Shown here: positions 1-9,457 of the stretch, one piece after another | Layout of the letters: the number at the start of each line of letters is the position of its first letter | Numbering within the stretch: position 1 is the first letter of the stretch | DNA from: Acinetobacter oleivorans DR1 | Lineage (GTDB): Bacteria; Pseudomonadota; Gammaproteobacteria; Pseudomonadales; Moraxellaceae | Assembly: GCF_000196795.1 (NCBI RefSeq) | Contig: NC_014259.1 | Coordinates: 2,480,001-2,544,000, forward strand | Direction of reading: 5' to 3' | DNA: 64,000 nucleotides | Program-made: the position numbers and the translations under genes | Notes under the pieces: model-generated | What the model was told of the DNA's origin: nothing | Database searches by the model: none | What the model saw: the letters and a program-made list of their open reading frames with translations, nothing else

Positions 1-151
1 TGCCATCTACCGAAGTCACCACGTGAATAGAAGCTTTTCCTGTTTCGCCAGGTTCCATCAAAATTTCTAAATCACCAGAGCCAACACATCCTACTAGTGC
101 TTTTTTTACAGGTGGCTCTGTGGCCACAAATTCAAAATGAAGTGTTTCCAT
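1..151 (-). CDS. mdcC: Malonate decarboxylase acyl carrier protein (MdcC), partial
   Basis: The first 50 residues of the gene are visible; the rest lies beyond the left edge of the window. The N-terminus (METLHFEFVATEPP) and the VGCVGSGDLE segment fit the delta subunit, the small acyl carrier protein that holds malonyl or acetyl groups on a 2'-(5''-phosphoribosyl)-3'-dephospho-CoA arm. The serine that would carry this group is not in the visible part. The ATG follows the mdcB stop by only two bases, so it is co-translated with mdcA and mdcB. The identification rests mainly on operon position. Confidence 0.85.
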   Translation of the reverse strand, partial: METLHFEFVATEPPVKKALVGCVGSGDLEILMEPGETGKASIHVVTSVDG

Positions 152-153
152 AA

Positions 154-1038
154 TTAAAATCCCTTTTTATTTTTCACAGATGACTGCTCAGCACGATCTA
201 TAAACAATGTTGCTGCCAACAAATCTGCGACACCACCAGCAGAAGCCTTCACCCTAAGCAAGTCAATCTCTAAAAGATGCAAAGCACGTCGACCTTCCAA
301 GCTTGAGCTGCCACCCAAATCGAGTACTTGCTGAGCACCTTGTTGCATACGCTTTAAACCAGATGTTCCAGAGCGATAAAGCACACAGGTATCGGTCAGG
401 TTGGTCATCATCGCAAGTAAGGCATCTAAGCGAGCGAACTCTTCTTTCATGGGTTTACTACGACTTTGGTAAAGCTGCTTTAAACCAAAATTCACAATAG
501 TTGGAAAACCTTGTTGAGCCTGTTCTTTGGCACCTAAGATGCCTAATTTCTTTTGTACTTGTTGACCATGACTCAAGGCCTGCTTTGGAATAAAACGATC
601 TTCAAGCTGAGCAATCTGGCCTGCTAACTGGCATAGCTCAACAGCCGATAAGTATTGTTGATTCGTGCGTGCCAATGCTGCTGCCGTAACCATTAAACCC
701 AACGCCCAAATTGCACCGCGGTGTGTGTTGACACTATTTGTCGCCAACATCATGGTCTTTTCACCTTGGCGGCCAATTTCACCAATGTCTTCACGCAAGG
801 CCAAACAGACTTTTCCATGATGCTTTGCAGCTTGGGCCATTGCATCAAACATAGGCCTTAAACTTTTCGCAGAGCGCTCCATTAATTCCAAAGTCAGGTC
901 ATCATGTGCACCACTGCCACGGCGATCTACCAAGGCTGGTTTAGGCGTCAGATTAACTTCATCAATTAAAGCCTCGACCGCCATATCTGCTAAAAGCTGA
1001 CTATCGCTAAGTGTTTGATATTGAACTTGTGCCATCAT
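154..1038 (-). CDS. mdcB: Triphosphoribosyl-dephospho-CoA synthase MdcB
   Basis: Makes the precursor of the malonate decarboxylase prosthetic group, 2'-(5''-triphosphoribosyl)-3'-dephospho-CoA, from ATP and dephospho-CoA (CitG/MdcB family, cytoplasmic). Family features include the early motif LTPKPALVDRRGSGAHDD and the later TNSVNTHRGAIWALG. A longer reading frame extends upstream into mdcA, but I place the start at 1038. That ATG overlaps the mdcA TGA by one base and has an AGGAG about six bases upstream; a second ATG follows directly. This gives 294 residues, the usual family size. It is the second gene of the mdcA-mdcB-mdcC run. Confidence 0.9.
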   Translation of the reverse strand: MMAQVQYQTLSDSQLLADMAVEALIDEVNLTPKPALVDRRGSGAHDDLTLELMERSAKSLRPMFDAMAQAAKHHGKVCLALREDIGEIGRQGEKTMMLATNSVNTHRGAIWALGLMVTAAALARTNQQYLSAVELCQLAGQIAQLEDRFIPKQALSHGQQVQKKLGILGAKEQAQQGFPTIVNFGLKQLYQSRSKPMKEEFARLDALLAMMTNLTDTCVLYRSGTSGLKRMQQGAQQVLDLGGSSSLEGRRALHLLEIDLLRVKASAGGVADLLAATLFIDRAEQSSVKNKKGF

Positions 1039-2717
1039 CACCAACTCCTGAATTTTGCAGGTGGTTGATATAAACCATCTGACCATGTCACCAAGTCGGC
1101 AATATTTTTTGCAGCTAAAAGCTCCCGTGTTGCATCGGTACGACGAATGCCTAAATCTTCAGGGAATACCACCAAGCCTTCGCTTCTTAAACGTGCTGTT
1201 GTTTTAGGGTCCTGAGTTAAACCAATACTGGTCACGCCTGCCACCGCAGCAATCATGGCTTGGCGCTCTTCTTGGCTGCTTGCTTTATATAGATAAGCGA
1301 TGCCTTCTTCGGTGAGTAAGTGAGTGACATCATCGCCATAAATCATAATCGGTGCTAAAGGTAGGCCAGCCGTTTTAGCCACATCAATTGCATCGAGACG
1401 CTCTACAAAAGTTGGCTTACCGCCCTCTTGGAAAGTTTCCACCATTTGCACCACCAGTTTTTTACCACGTGCCAAATAAGTTTCTGTTTCATTAGCACCT
1501 TGCAAACGCATATCTAACCATGCTGGCGTATCGTGACGACGGCCACGCGGATCATGCCCCATATTTGGTGCACCACCGAAACCAGCCAAACGACCTTTGG
1601 TAACAGTCGAAGAATGGCCCATGCCATCAACTTGCAAAGTTGCGCCAATAAACAAATCAACGGCGTACTGACCTGCAAGCTGACACATCATACGGTTGGA
1701 ACGTAAAGCGCCATCACGACCTGTAAAGAACACGTCGGGACGAGCTGCAACATATTTTTCCATACCGAGTTCGGTACCAAAACAATGCACGCTTTCAACC
1801 CAACCTGTTTCAATCGCTGGAATTAAGGTTGGATGCGGATTCAGAGTCCAGTTTCGGCAAATTTTTCCTTTTAAACCTAACGACTCACCATAGGTCGGTA
1901 AAATCAGTTCAATTGCTGCCGTATTAAAACCAATCCCATGGTTTAACGATTGCACATTATGCTTCTCATAAATTCCGCGAATTGCCATCATTGCCATGAG
2001 TACATGCACAGGCTTGATATGTTTCGGGTCACGGGTAAACAAGGGTTCGATATAAAATGGCTGGTCTGCAACCACTACATAATCCACCCAAGAGGCAGGA
2101 ATATCGACACGTGGTAACTCTGAGACGTCATCGACCAGTTCATTCACCTGAACAATCACAATACCGTCACTAAAAGCCGCAGGTTCAATAAGTGCTGGAG
2201 AATCTTCGGTACTTGGACCTGTATAGATATTGCCTTGACGGTCTGCCATAAAGCCCGCCGAGAGCACCACATTTGGAATAAGGTCAACCACCAAACGTGA
2301 ATACAATTCGATATAAGTGTGTATGGCACCAATCTCTAGCAGTCCATCTTCAATTAACTGGCTAATGCGTAAACTTTGTGGGCCAGCAAAAGAAAAATCG
2401 AGCTTACGCGCAATGCCTTTTTCAAACAGATCAAGATGTTCCGAACGCCCAACACTTGGCATGATCATATGTAAATCATGCAAAACATCTGGATTGGTTT
2501 GTGCTAAAGAACGCGAAAGGAAATCTGCCTGCTTTTGGTTATTCCCTTCGAGTACAACTCTGTCACCTGGTGTAATTAAGGTTTCTAAAACTTTAATAAT
2601 GTCTTGAGTTGGAATCACCACACCGTCGGTATATTGGTTTGCCATCTCTAGTTTTAATTGTTTGGCATGACGCCGCTTTGTCCATAACCGTTCTTTATTC
2701 TGAACTGATCCTTCCAT
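1038..2717 (-). CDS. mdcA: Malonate decarboxylase alpha subunit (malonate:ACP transferase)
   Basis: The alpha subunit swaps acetyl for malonyl on the acyl carrier protein MdcC, the first step of biotin-independent malonate decarboxylation to acetate and CO2. The 559-residue length and segments such as TPGDRVVLEGNNQKQADFLS and GFGGAPNMGHDPRGRRHDTP are typical of MdcA and of the wider CoA-transferase fold. It is the first gene of the visible operon and overlaps mdcB by one base. The start is preceded by AGGT with suitable spacing. The remaining decarboxylase genes would lie beyond the left edge. No regulator gene is adjacent in this window. Confidence 0.95.
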   Translation of the reverse strand: MEGSVQNKERLWTKRRHAKQLKLEMANQYTDGVVIPTQDIIKVLETLITPGDRVVLEGNNQKQADFLSRSLAQTNPDVLHDLHMIMPSVGRSEHLDLFEKGIARKLDFSFAGPQSLRISQLIEDGLLEIGAIHTYIELYSRLVVDLIPNVVLSAGFMADRQGNIYTGPSTEDSPALIEPAAFSDGIVIVQVNELVDDVSELPRVDIPASWVDYVVVADQPFYIEPLFTRDPKHIKPVHVLMAMMAIRGIYEKHNVQSLNHGIGFNTAAIELILPTYGESLGLKGKICRNWTLNPHPTLIPAIETGWVESVHCFGTELGMEKYVAARPDVFFTGRDGALRSNRMMCQLAGQYAVDLFIGATLQVDGMGHSSTVTKGRLAGFGGAPNMGHDPRGRRHDTPAWLDMRLQGANETETYLARGKKLVVQMVETFQEGGKPTFVERLDAIDVAKTAGLPLAPIMIYGDDVTHLLTEEGIAYLYKASSQEERQAMIAAVAGVTSIGLTQDPKTTARLRSEGLVVFPEDLGIRRTDATRELLAAKNIADLVTWSDGLYQPPAKFRSW

Positions 2718-3125
2718 GTGCTTACCTATATAGATCGCAGTTTTGTTCTGTATCTATAAAAACGCTTTATGGAGTTTCGATCAATCAACCTACATGAGCA
2801 GTTATTAACTTCAGGTTAATGATTTATTTTAAGGTGGCTGAAAAAGAATTTGAGAGAATAGACATATTAAATGTCTTAAATAAATAGACTTATTTAGAAA
2901 AATTGGGGCTTCAATTGTTTTGTATCAAACTATCAGATGATAGAATATTAAGTCTGATTATTCAGCTGCAATTACTTGATAAAAAATAGTTTATGCCAAA
3001 GAAATATTGTTATAACTACCACCAAGAACACCTCAACATTTTCAAGCTGAGCTGTTGATACTTTCTTCTTATATAAAAACTCAGCACCCAAACTCATCGA
3101 TTAACACATATAATTAAAGGCTCTC
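2718..3125. other. Intergenic region between mdcA and an MFS gene
   Basis: This 408-base AT-rich gap separates the divergent mdcA operon and the MFS gene, so it should hold both promoters. I see the AGGT Shine-Dalgarno before mdcA and AAAGG before the MFS start. I found no convincing small gene, RNA or long inverted repeat. Confidence 0.5.
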
Positions 3126-4313
3126 ATGCTTCAAAATACGATGCATCGCCAAGTTCTTATTTTGGCGAGTTCTCAGTCACTTTACCAAACCGTATCGATC
3201 ATGGTCATGACGATTGGTGGTTTGGCTGGGGCAAATATTTCTAATACACCGATACTTGCAACTTTACCCATCGCATCTATGTTTTTGGGTACAGCCTTAA
3301 TGATGTTCCCTGCATCAATGTTGATGGCACATGTGGGACGGCGTAAGGGTTTTCTTTTCGGCGCTTTTTTAGGTGTAATTGGCGGTATTATTGCCGCCAT
3401 TGGTATCTTTTATAGTTCACTTATTCTCTTAGCCTTAGGCACGTTATGTATTGGCGCATATCAATCCTTTGCCCAGTTTTATCGTTTTGCTGCCAGTGAA
3501 GTAGCAGATGATGCATTCCGTTCACGTGCTATCTCTTGGGTTATGGCAGGTGGAATTGTTGCCGCACTGATTGGTCCGACTTTGGCGCGCTTTGGTGGCC
3601 CATTATTTCAACATTTAGAATATATCGGTTCATTTTTAATTATTAGTATCATTTCACTTGTGGCAATGGGCATTTTATCTAGCCTACATATTGCCAATAC
3701 AGTTGAGCAAAAATCTGATTTTACTGCTGGTCGCCCATGGCAAAAGATTATTTTTCAGCCTACCTATTTAGTTGCTTTGTTTGGTGCCGTAACAGGCTAC
3801 GGCATCATGATTTTAGGTATGACCGCAACACCCATAGCCATGCGACATTCACATCATGAACTAGGCACGATTACAACCGTCATTCAGCTTCATGTGCTTG
3901 GTATGTTCCTACCTTCATTCTTTACTGGACATTTAATCGCCCGATTTGGTGTGCTTAAAATCATGTTTGCCGGTCTTATATTATTTGCTTGCTATATTGG
4001 TTTTTCCCTCTCGGGTATTCAGTTCGCATCTTTTGCAATCTCACTCATTTTATTAGGTGTGGGTTGGAACTTTTTATTTATTGGTAGCACGTCTTTGCTT
4101 ACCGGAACGTATACAGCGGCTGAAAAAGCCAAGGCTCAAGCCATTAACGACATGACTGTTTTTGTTGTCGGTTTAATTTGTTCTTTTAGCGCAGGTGCTT
4201 TACTCGATTTATTTGGCTGGGAAGCAATGAATATTGCTTTAGTACCGTGGTTGGTTATTGCAGGGGTTTCTCTTTTTTGGTTAAGCCAAAAAAGAGAAAA
4301 GCAGCTTATTTAA
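3126..4313 (+). CDS. MFS transporter (drug/metabolite efflux type)
   Basis: A 395-residue inner-membrane protein of the major facilitator superfamily with about 12 predicted hydrophobic segments. The loop after the second segment reads MAHVGRRKGFLFG, matching the MFS signature between helices 2 and 3. The later segment GHLIARFGVLKIM is the equivalent loop of the second half. The ATG has AAAGG five bases upstream. The substrate cannot be told from sequence. It is divergent from the malonate operon, but nothing shows a functional link. It ends seven bases before the convergent acetyltransferase gene, with no clear terminator between them. Confidence 0.85.
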   Translation: MLQNTMHRQVLILASSQSLYQTVSIMVMTIGGLAGANISNTPILATLPIASMFLGTALMMFPASMLMAHVGRRKGFLFGAFLGVIGGIIAAIGIFYSSLILLALGTLCIGAYQSFAQFYRFAASEVADDAFRSRAISWVMAGGIVAALIGPTLARFGGPLFQHLEYIGSFLIISIISLVAMGILSSLHIANTVEQKSDFTAGRPWQKIIFQPTYLVALFGAVTGYGIMILGMTATPIAMRHSHHELGTITTVIQLHVLGMFLPSFFTGHLIARFGVLKIMFAGLILFACYIGFSLSGIQFASFAISLILLGVGWNFLFIGSTSLLTGTYTAAEKAKAQAINDMTVFVVGLICSFSAGALLDLFGWEAMNIALVPWLVIAGVSLFWLSQKREKQLI

Positions 4314-4320
4314 ATCATTC

Positions 4321-4914
4321 CTAACGCGGTTTATTCAACATCCATTCCAGATTTTGGTGAACCGCAGGCCATTCATGTTTTAAAATGCTATAAACATGGG
4401 TGTCTCGCAAAATATCATCTTTCACAATTTGATGGCTTCTCAGCACACCATCAAGCTTTGCTCCCAAACGCAGAATTGCAGTTTGACTTTGAACATTTAA
4501 AGAAGATGTGCGTAACTCAACCGCAATACAGTTTAAAGTCTCAAATGCATGAGCCAACAATAGCTTTTTACACTCGGTATTTACAGGCGAACGCTGTGCA
4601 GACTTACGGTACCACGTCGACCCAATTTCTACACGGCGATGGGCTTCTTCAATATGCATTAAAGTTGTCATACCTAACGCCCGACCTGTTTTTCGGTCTT
4701 CAATATAAAAAGGCAACATAGAACCAGAATTTTGCAAACCGAGACGTCTTTCAATTTCAGCAGTCATATGTTCAGGTCTTGGCACACGGGTATACCAAAG
4801 ATTATAGAGTTCCCCATCACAAACAGCCTCCGCCAGTAATTCAGCTTGAGTTAAGTCTAAGGGCTTTAAAATAACGTGCTCACCTACCAACTCAACAGGT
4901 GTAGTAAAAGACAT
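4321..4914 (-). CDS. GNAT acetyltransferase, RimJ/RimL-like
   Basis: A 197-residue acetyltransferase using acetyl-CoA, related to the RimJ/RimL group. Family features include an N-terminal LKPLDLTQAELLA strand-helix, the central MTTLMHIEEAHRRVEIGSTWY segment and the LNVQSQTAILRLGAKLDGVLR segment near the C-terminus. The acceptor could be a protein N-terminus or a small molecule. It follows the PaiB-like gene by 42 bases on the same strand and is probably co-transcribed with it. That recalls paiA-paiB of Bacillus, although this GNAT is not an obvious PaiA orthologue. Confidence 0.85.
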   Translation of the reverse strand: MSFTTPVELVGEHVILKPLDLTQAELLAEAVCDGELYNLWYTRVPRPEHMTAEIERRLGLQNSGSMLPFYIEDRKTGRALGMTTLMHIEEAHRRVEIGSTWYRKSAQRSPVNTECKKLLLAHAFETLNCIAVELRTSSLNVQSQTAILRLGAKLDGVLRSHQIVKDDILRDTHVYSILKHEWPAVHQNLEWMLNKPR

Positions 4915-4956
4915 CTTTGTCTCCTCAATTGATATTAAAGTTTTATATTTTCAAAA

Positions 4957-5592
4957 TTATTTATTTAACTCAGCCACACTATACATAGCGTCTGCTATGG
5001 TTTGATGACCAGATTTCGATAGGCCATCTGCCGCGCCCAAAATGTCTCGACGTTCTTTGTTTTGCCCAAGTTTTGATTTGCCTTGCAGCCTGGTAATTTC
5101 AATCTCAATACCTACAATGGCTTTTAACATCGGTTCAAGATAGTCCTTTGGTGCATCGGACATTTTCCATGGTTCAGGTTGAGATGTTTCATGGGTACGA
5201 GTTAAACGAGCCACAACACCACGGACGTAACGTTCATCATCTCGAATGGTTACTTTGCCATAAGCATGCACAACCCTATAGTTCCATGTCGGTACTTGTC
5301 TGTGCTGTTCATGTTTGGATGGGTACCAGTTTGGTGAAATATAAGCATCGCCCGCTTGAAACACGACCAACACCTCATCTCCATTTTTAATGTCCTGCCA
5401 GACTGGATTAACTCTAGACACATGCGCACGTAGTACACCCAATTCCCCTTCGCTTGCCTGTAATTCAAATGGAAGATGATTTGCATCTAAGCCATTACCT
5501 CCATGAGTAAAAAGCACACCAAATGGATATTCGGTAATAAGAGAATGCAATACGTTCAAACGGTTTTCTGCATAATCATCGGGGATATACAT
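4957..5592 (-). CDS. PaiB-like FMN-binding protein
   Basis: A 211-residue member of the PaiB/FMN-binding split-barrel family, often annotated as negative transcriptional regulator. The start MYIPDDYAENR, the HLPFEL segment, the AYISPNWYPSK motif and the PTWNYRVVHAYGK motif are typical. Biochemical roles across the family are uncertain: flavin-dependent redox activity or regulation of degradative enzymes have both been proposed. It is transcribed away from the MocR-type regulator and just upstream of the GNAT gene. This suggests a small MocR-controlled operon, which is an inference. Confidence 0.88.
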   Translation of the reverse strand: MYIPDDYAENRLNVLHSLITEYPFGVLFTHGGNGLDANHLPFELQASEGELGVLRAHVSRVNPVWQDIKNGDEVLVVFQAGDAYISPNWYPSKHEQHRQVPTWNYRVVHAYGKVTIRDDERYVRGVVARLTRTHETSQPEPWKMSDAPKDYLEPMLKAIVGIEIEITRLQGKSKLGQNKERRDILGAADGLSKSGHQTIADAMYSVAELNK

Positions 5593-5649
5593 GGCTCAAA
5601 ACCTCGCTGTAAATATCAGGATTATTTATATTTTGTGTTGTAAATTTTC

Positions 5650-5679
5650 TGGTTTATGTGGTTTATTAAAAAGAACCAC
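5650..5679. promoter_or_regulatory. Candidate MocR operator: direct and inverted repeats
   Basis: Between the divergent PaiB-like and MocR genes there are two direct copies of TGGTTTAT (5650-5657 and 5659-5666) one base apart. GTGGTT at 5658-5663 is also mirrored by AACCAC at 5674-5679. MocR-type regulators commonly bind paired repeats in such divergent promoters. The assignment is by position and symmetry only. Confidence 0.4.
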
Positions 5680-5707
5680 TTTGTATTTTTTTAAGTAGAC
5701 CAGAATT

Positions 5708-7198
5708 ATGGCAAGAATGGCAAAAGTTGTTGAACTTCCGTCGATTGCAAAGATTAATAAAAGCCAAGGAAAGATAAGTGCTCAACTGACCCAAGCTTTG
5801 CGTGAAGCTGTACAAAGTGGTGATTTACAGCCCGGCGATCCGTTGCCTTCTTCACGTGAATTGGCTCTAACACTTGGGGTCGCTCGCGGAACGATTATCG
5901 AAGCTTACGATCAGCTTTTAGCCGAAGGTGTGTTTGACTCTCAAGCACGAACGGGCACCTATGTGTCTCATGCTTTAACTAAAAAAACTACGCCGCAACA
6001 TTCTCAAAAAGAGACCACACCTAACTCAATCCCTTTGACGAAATCGGCACGTTCTTATGCCCAAGTGCTTAAAGAGTTTAAACCACTTCCTCATGCCCCT
6101 TTTGCAGTATCTGTCCCGATTGCCCGTACCCAACCGAGTGATATTTGGCGTAAGTTTGGTAATAAATTTAGATCTCGAGGTGCTGGTGCTCCTTCGGGTT
6201 ATGGCGAGCCTCAAGGCGTTCTATCACTCAGAGTTGCTATAGCAGACTATGTACGCCGATCACGCTCTGTCCACTGCGAACCTGAACAAATTGTAATTAC
6301 TCCCGGTATTCAGCAATCACTTTATATTTGCAGCCAGATTTTATTTGAAGTAAAGGATGAAGTTTGGATTGAAGATCCAGCTTATCGTGGCACCACAGCC
6401 ATTTTTGAACATGCTGTACAAAACATTCGGATGGTACGTGTTCCTGTCGATGAAGAAGGCATTCAGGTTGAAACTGGGATTAAGCTTTCTAAACATGCGC
6501 GTGCTGCTTTTGTGACACCGTCTCACCAATATCCACTTGGCATGCCGATGAGTCTAGCAAGGCGTACGGCTTTATTGGCTTGGGCAAAACAGCAAAATGT
6601 ATGGATCATTGAAGATGACTATGACAGTGAACTCCGTTATAACGGTCAGCCCTTCCCATCGTTACAAGGTATGGCACCCGACCAAGTCATTTATCTTGGG
6701 ACTTTCAGTAAAGTCCTATTTCCATCACTTAGACTTGGCTATGCCGTGTTGCCTAAAGAATTGGTGGCACCTTTTTGTGGGCTAAGAGTATTAATTGATC
6801 GACACCCACCTGCTGCCGACCAGCATGTTTTAGCTGCTTTTATTCAAGAAGGTTATTTAGAGCGGCATATTCGACGGACTCGGAATGTCTATGCAGAAGT
6901 TCGAGAATACATTATTGGCTTGATTGAAAAATACATACCTCAAGAACTGGCTTGGTTACAGCCGGGCGATCAAGGCATGCATATGGTGTTATGGCTTGCT
7001 CATCATATTAATGACATTGACGTTGCAAGCTCGGCAGTCGGTGCAGGCATTGCGATTAAAGCAATTTCACCGACATTTTCAAAAGAACAACAACGTCCGG
7101 GGTTAATTGTTGGCTTAGGCGACTTTGAACCTGAACTGATGAGACAAGCCATCAAAAAACTATCAAAGATTATTCAACAACATGACAAGCCGACTTAG
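5708..7198 (+). CDS. MocR-type regulator (GntR HTH fused to aminotransferase fold)
   Basis: A 496-residue PLP-dependent transcriptional regulator of the MocR/GabR/PdxR group. Residues about 15-85 form the GntR winged helix (PLPSSRELALTLGVARGTIIEAYDQL). Residues from about 120 form a class I aminotransferase domain with the cofactor lysine in GTFSKVLFPSLRLGY (K335) and the IIEDDYDSELRY motif. These proteins sense amines or vitamin B6 compounds rather than catalyse transamination. It is divergent from the PaiB-like/GNAT pair, its likely targets. An ATG codes for the first of two nearby methionines. Confidence 0.9.
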   Translation: MARMAKVVELPSIAKINKSQGKISAQLTQALREAVQSGDLQPGDPLPSSRELALTLGVARGTIIEAYDQLLAEGVFDSQARTGTYVSHALTKKTTPQHSQKETTPNSIPLTKSARSYAQVLKEFKPLPHAPFAVSVPIARTQPSDIWRKFGNKFRSRGAGAPSGYGEPQGVLSLRVAIADYVRRSRSVHCEPEQIVITPGIQQSLYICSQILFEVKDEVWIEDPAYRGTTAIFEHAVQNIRMVRVPVDEEGIQVETGIKLSKHARAAFVTPSHQYPLGMPMSLARRTALLAWAKQQNVWIIEDDYDSELRYNGQPFPSLQGMAPDQVIYLGTFSKVLFPSLRLGYAVLPKELVAPFCGLRVLIDRHPPAADQHVLAAFIQEGYLERHIRRTRNVYAEVREYIIGLIEKYIPQELAWLQPGDQGMHMVLWLAHHINDIDVASSAVGAGIAIKAISPTFSKEQQRPGLIVGLGDFEPELMRQAIKKLSKIIQQHDKPT

Positions 7199-7205
7199 AT
7201 ATAGC

Positions 7206-7895
7206 CTACAACAGCAACCATAGATGAATGGCAAATGGCCCAATCAATACCATTAAAATACCAGCAATAACCATGGTCAAACTGGCAATTACACCTTCTT
7301 CACTATTGCGCTGCTGTGCTCTAACTGTACCAAAACCGTGGGCTGCATTTCCGAAAGCTGCCCCATTTGCTACATTAGAACGGATTTTAGTAATCGCTAA
7401 AATTGCATCGCCGCAAATCATACCAACCAAACCAGTAATAACGGTAAATAGTGAAACCAATGCTGCCGAACCGTGAATATCTTCCGCTAAAATCATGGCA
7501 AATGGTGTTGAAATAGAACGTGCCATTAAACTGTTGGTCACTTCTGGGCTAAAGTGGAACCACTGTGCCATTTCATAGGCAGACATCACACCTACACTCA
7601 TCCCCACAATAATCGCAATCGAAAGGACCCCCAGGTTTTTACGAATCGTTTCCCGATAACGATAAATCGGTACAGCGAAAGCAACCGTTGCTGGTCCTAA
7701 TAAATTAACAATCCACTGCGTATCTTCAGCATATGTTTGATATGAAATTCCAAAAATCGTCATCAAAATAATGGTGAGTACAGGCACGCTAATCGCAGGC
7801 GATAACCAAAGTTTTGGATTTTTCTGATAGATTTTCTTTGCCACAACATAGGCGACCAAAGTCCAGATCAGGCAAAGAATTGACCAAATATTCAT
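7206..7895 (-). CDS. LrgB/CidB-family membrane protein
   Basis: A 229-residue inner-membrane protein with six or seven hydrophobic segments, of the LrgB/CidB family. The strongly conserved block GNAAHGFGTVRAQQ near residue 185 and SISTPFAMILAEDIHG near residue 130 are diagnostic. It is the partner of the LrgA/CidA-like protein encoded 12 bases upstream. In other bacteria such pairs affect murein hydrolase activity, cell death or export of small carboxylates. The role here is unproven. The opposed LysR gene upstream is the likely regulator. Confidence 0.9.
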   Translation of the reverse strand: MNIWSILCLIWTLVAYVVAKKIYQKNPKLWLSPAISVPVLTIILMTIFGISYQTYAEDTQWIVNLLGPATVAFAVPIYRYRETIRKNLGVLSIAIIVGMSVGVMSAYEMAQWFHFSPEVTNSLMARSISTPFAMILAEDIHGSAALVSLFTVITGLVGMICGDAILAITKIRSNVANGAAFGNAAHGFGTVRAQQRNSEEGVIASLTMVIAGILMVLIGPFAIHLWLLL

Positions 7896-7907
7896 GTCAT
7901 TTGCTCT

Positions 7908-8339
7908 TTAGATATGCTTATGTTGAAGACGTTTTCGAGCATGCAAATAAGCTTTCAAACGATTGTAATAATGAATCGTCAGACATGTACTGAGCATGAC
8001 CGAAATGGTCCCAACCGCAATGCTCAAGACAATTTGCCAGCCTTCGGTCATAAATAAAGTTTTATACTGAACTACGGCGACTACAACGGGCACGAAAAAT
8101 AGTAACAGTTCACCTAAAACAACGGTTGCTCCCATTGCCACCTGATCCATTTTGATAATTTTAAAGAACAGGCATAGAAGCAATAAAAACATACCTAAAA
8201 TTCCTGCCGATACAGGCACACCGAGTTTTTGATGTAAGAGATATCCGACCCACCAAAAACTAGCCAAAATCAAAATTTGTTTAACTAAAACTAAAAATGA
8301 AGGTTGTGTGGGTGTTCCAGAAGCAGATTCAGTACTCAT
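7908..8339 (-). CDS. LrgA/CidA-family holin-like protein
   Basis: A 143-residue small membrane protein with four hydrophobic segments. The core GVPVSAGILGMFLLLLCLFF and ATVVLGELLLFFVPVVVAVVQY segments are typical of the CidA/LrgA family. It is first in a two-gene operon with the LrgB-like protein. The N-terminal 15 residues are polar and the C-terminus is basic. Holin-like function is inferred from the family, not visible in the sequence. Confidence 0.88.
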   Translation of the reverse strand: MSTESASGTPTQPSFLVLVKQILILASFWWVGYLLHQKLGVPVSAGILGMFLLLLCLFFKIIKMDQVAMGATVVLGELLLFFVPVVVAVVQYKTLFMTEGWQIVLSIAVGTISVMLSTCLTIHYYNRLKAYLHARKRLQHKHI

Positions 8340-8397
8340 TTTGCGAAATTAAATGGTTAACTACACTATTATGCTATCTTGGTTAAAGCTGCTAAAT

Positions 8398-8410
8398 ATG
8401 AATTATTCAT
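8398..8410. promoter_or_regulatory. Candidate LysR operator, palindrome ATGAATTATTCAT
   Basis: A perfect 13-base palindrome lies midway between the divergent lrgA-like and lysR genes. This is where a LysR regulator controlling its neighbour and itself would be expected to bind. Support is by symmetry and position only. Confidence 0.4.
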
Positions 8411-8449
8411 GTTATTATCATTCAAAAATGGAATAATTTATTCTTTATT

Positions 8450-9355
8450 ATGCTTTCTCTAAAATCACTACATTGCTTCGTTACGCTGGTAAAAACTAAA
8501 AGTTTTACCCGTACTGCTGAAGAGTTGTATCTGACTCAACCGACTATTAGTAAAATATTACAGCAGCTTGAAGAGCAACTTCAGGTACAGCTTTTGGTTA
8601 AACCTGATCATGGCCGTAAAAGACAAATTGAATTAACTGAAATTGGAGAGCGGATTTATCAACATGCGATTGAGCTTCTTCAAGCAGAACAGAACATCTT
8701 TCTTGAGATAGAAAACTACCAACAATTAAAAACAGGAACTTTAAAACTTGGCGTTCCGCCTTTAGGCTCACAGCTCTTAACGACTGCTCTATTTGATTAT
8801 CATCAACAATTGCCAGCTATTGAATTAGCTTTTATGGAAGTGGGTTCACGTGGTATTGAACAAGCTTTGCTTAATAACGAGTTAGATGTTGGCGTTTTAT
8901 TGCAGCCTTTTGATACGCAAATCTTTAATAGCATTGAGCTATGTAACTACCCTTTAATGGTTCTTTTACGTCGGGATGCGAGTTGGGCAACCCGCAAAAA
9001 AATAAATCTAGAAGAGCTACAACACCAATCATTTTTAATGTTTCCTGAAAATTTCTCTTTAAACAGTATTATTCTCGATGCCTGTAAACAGCATGGTTTT
9101 TATCCAACCATTGCTTGCCGTACCAGCCAATGGCACCTCTTGGCAGATATGGTGCTACAACGTATGGGGATTGCGCTTCTCCCACAGTATTATACCGACA
9201 TGCTTGACCCTAGTTTATTTGCAGCGGTACCACTCGAAAAACCAAATATTCAGTGGCATTTAGTCATGGCTTGGAAAAAGAATCTTCCTGTCTCACCAGC
9301 CGTACAGGCATGGCTGAACATTGTTCGTCAACATTTTCAGCACATTAAGCCCTAA
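8450..9355 (+). CDS. LysR-family transcriptional regulator (CidR-like position)
   Basis: A 301-residue LysR regulator. The N-terminal winged helix is seen in SLHCFVTLVKTKSFTRTAEEL followed by YLTQPTISKILQQLEEQL; the effector domain begins near residue 95. It is divergent from the lrgA-lrgB-like operon, which in Gram-positive bacteria is controlled by the LysR protein CidR. Control of that operon is therefore the simplest hypothesis. The effector is unknown. No clear Shine-Dalgarno is seen upstream of the chosen ATG. Confidence 0.88.
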   Translation: MLSLKSLHCFVTLVKTKSFTRTAEELYLTQPTISKILQQLEEQLQVQLLVKPDHGRKRQIELTEIGERIYQHAIELLQAEQNIFLEIENYQQLKTGTLKLGVPPLGSQLLTTALFDYHQQLPAIELAFMEVGSRGIEQALLNNELDVGVLLQPFDTQIFNSIELCNYPLMVLLRRDASWATRKKINLEELQHQSFLMFPENFSLNSIILDACKQHGFYPTIACRTSQWHLLADMVLQRMGIALLPQYYTDMLDPSLFAAVPLEKPNIQWHLVMAWKKNLPVSPAVQAWLNIVRQHFQHIKP

Positions 9356-9457
9356 CGTAGAACACTGAAATGGCTTAATTCAAAAACCGATAAAGCTTTT
9401 CCACAAAAAAGCTACCCAATCTTGGATCAGCTCACTTAGACTAGATCCGATTGTTTT

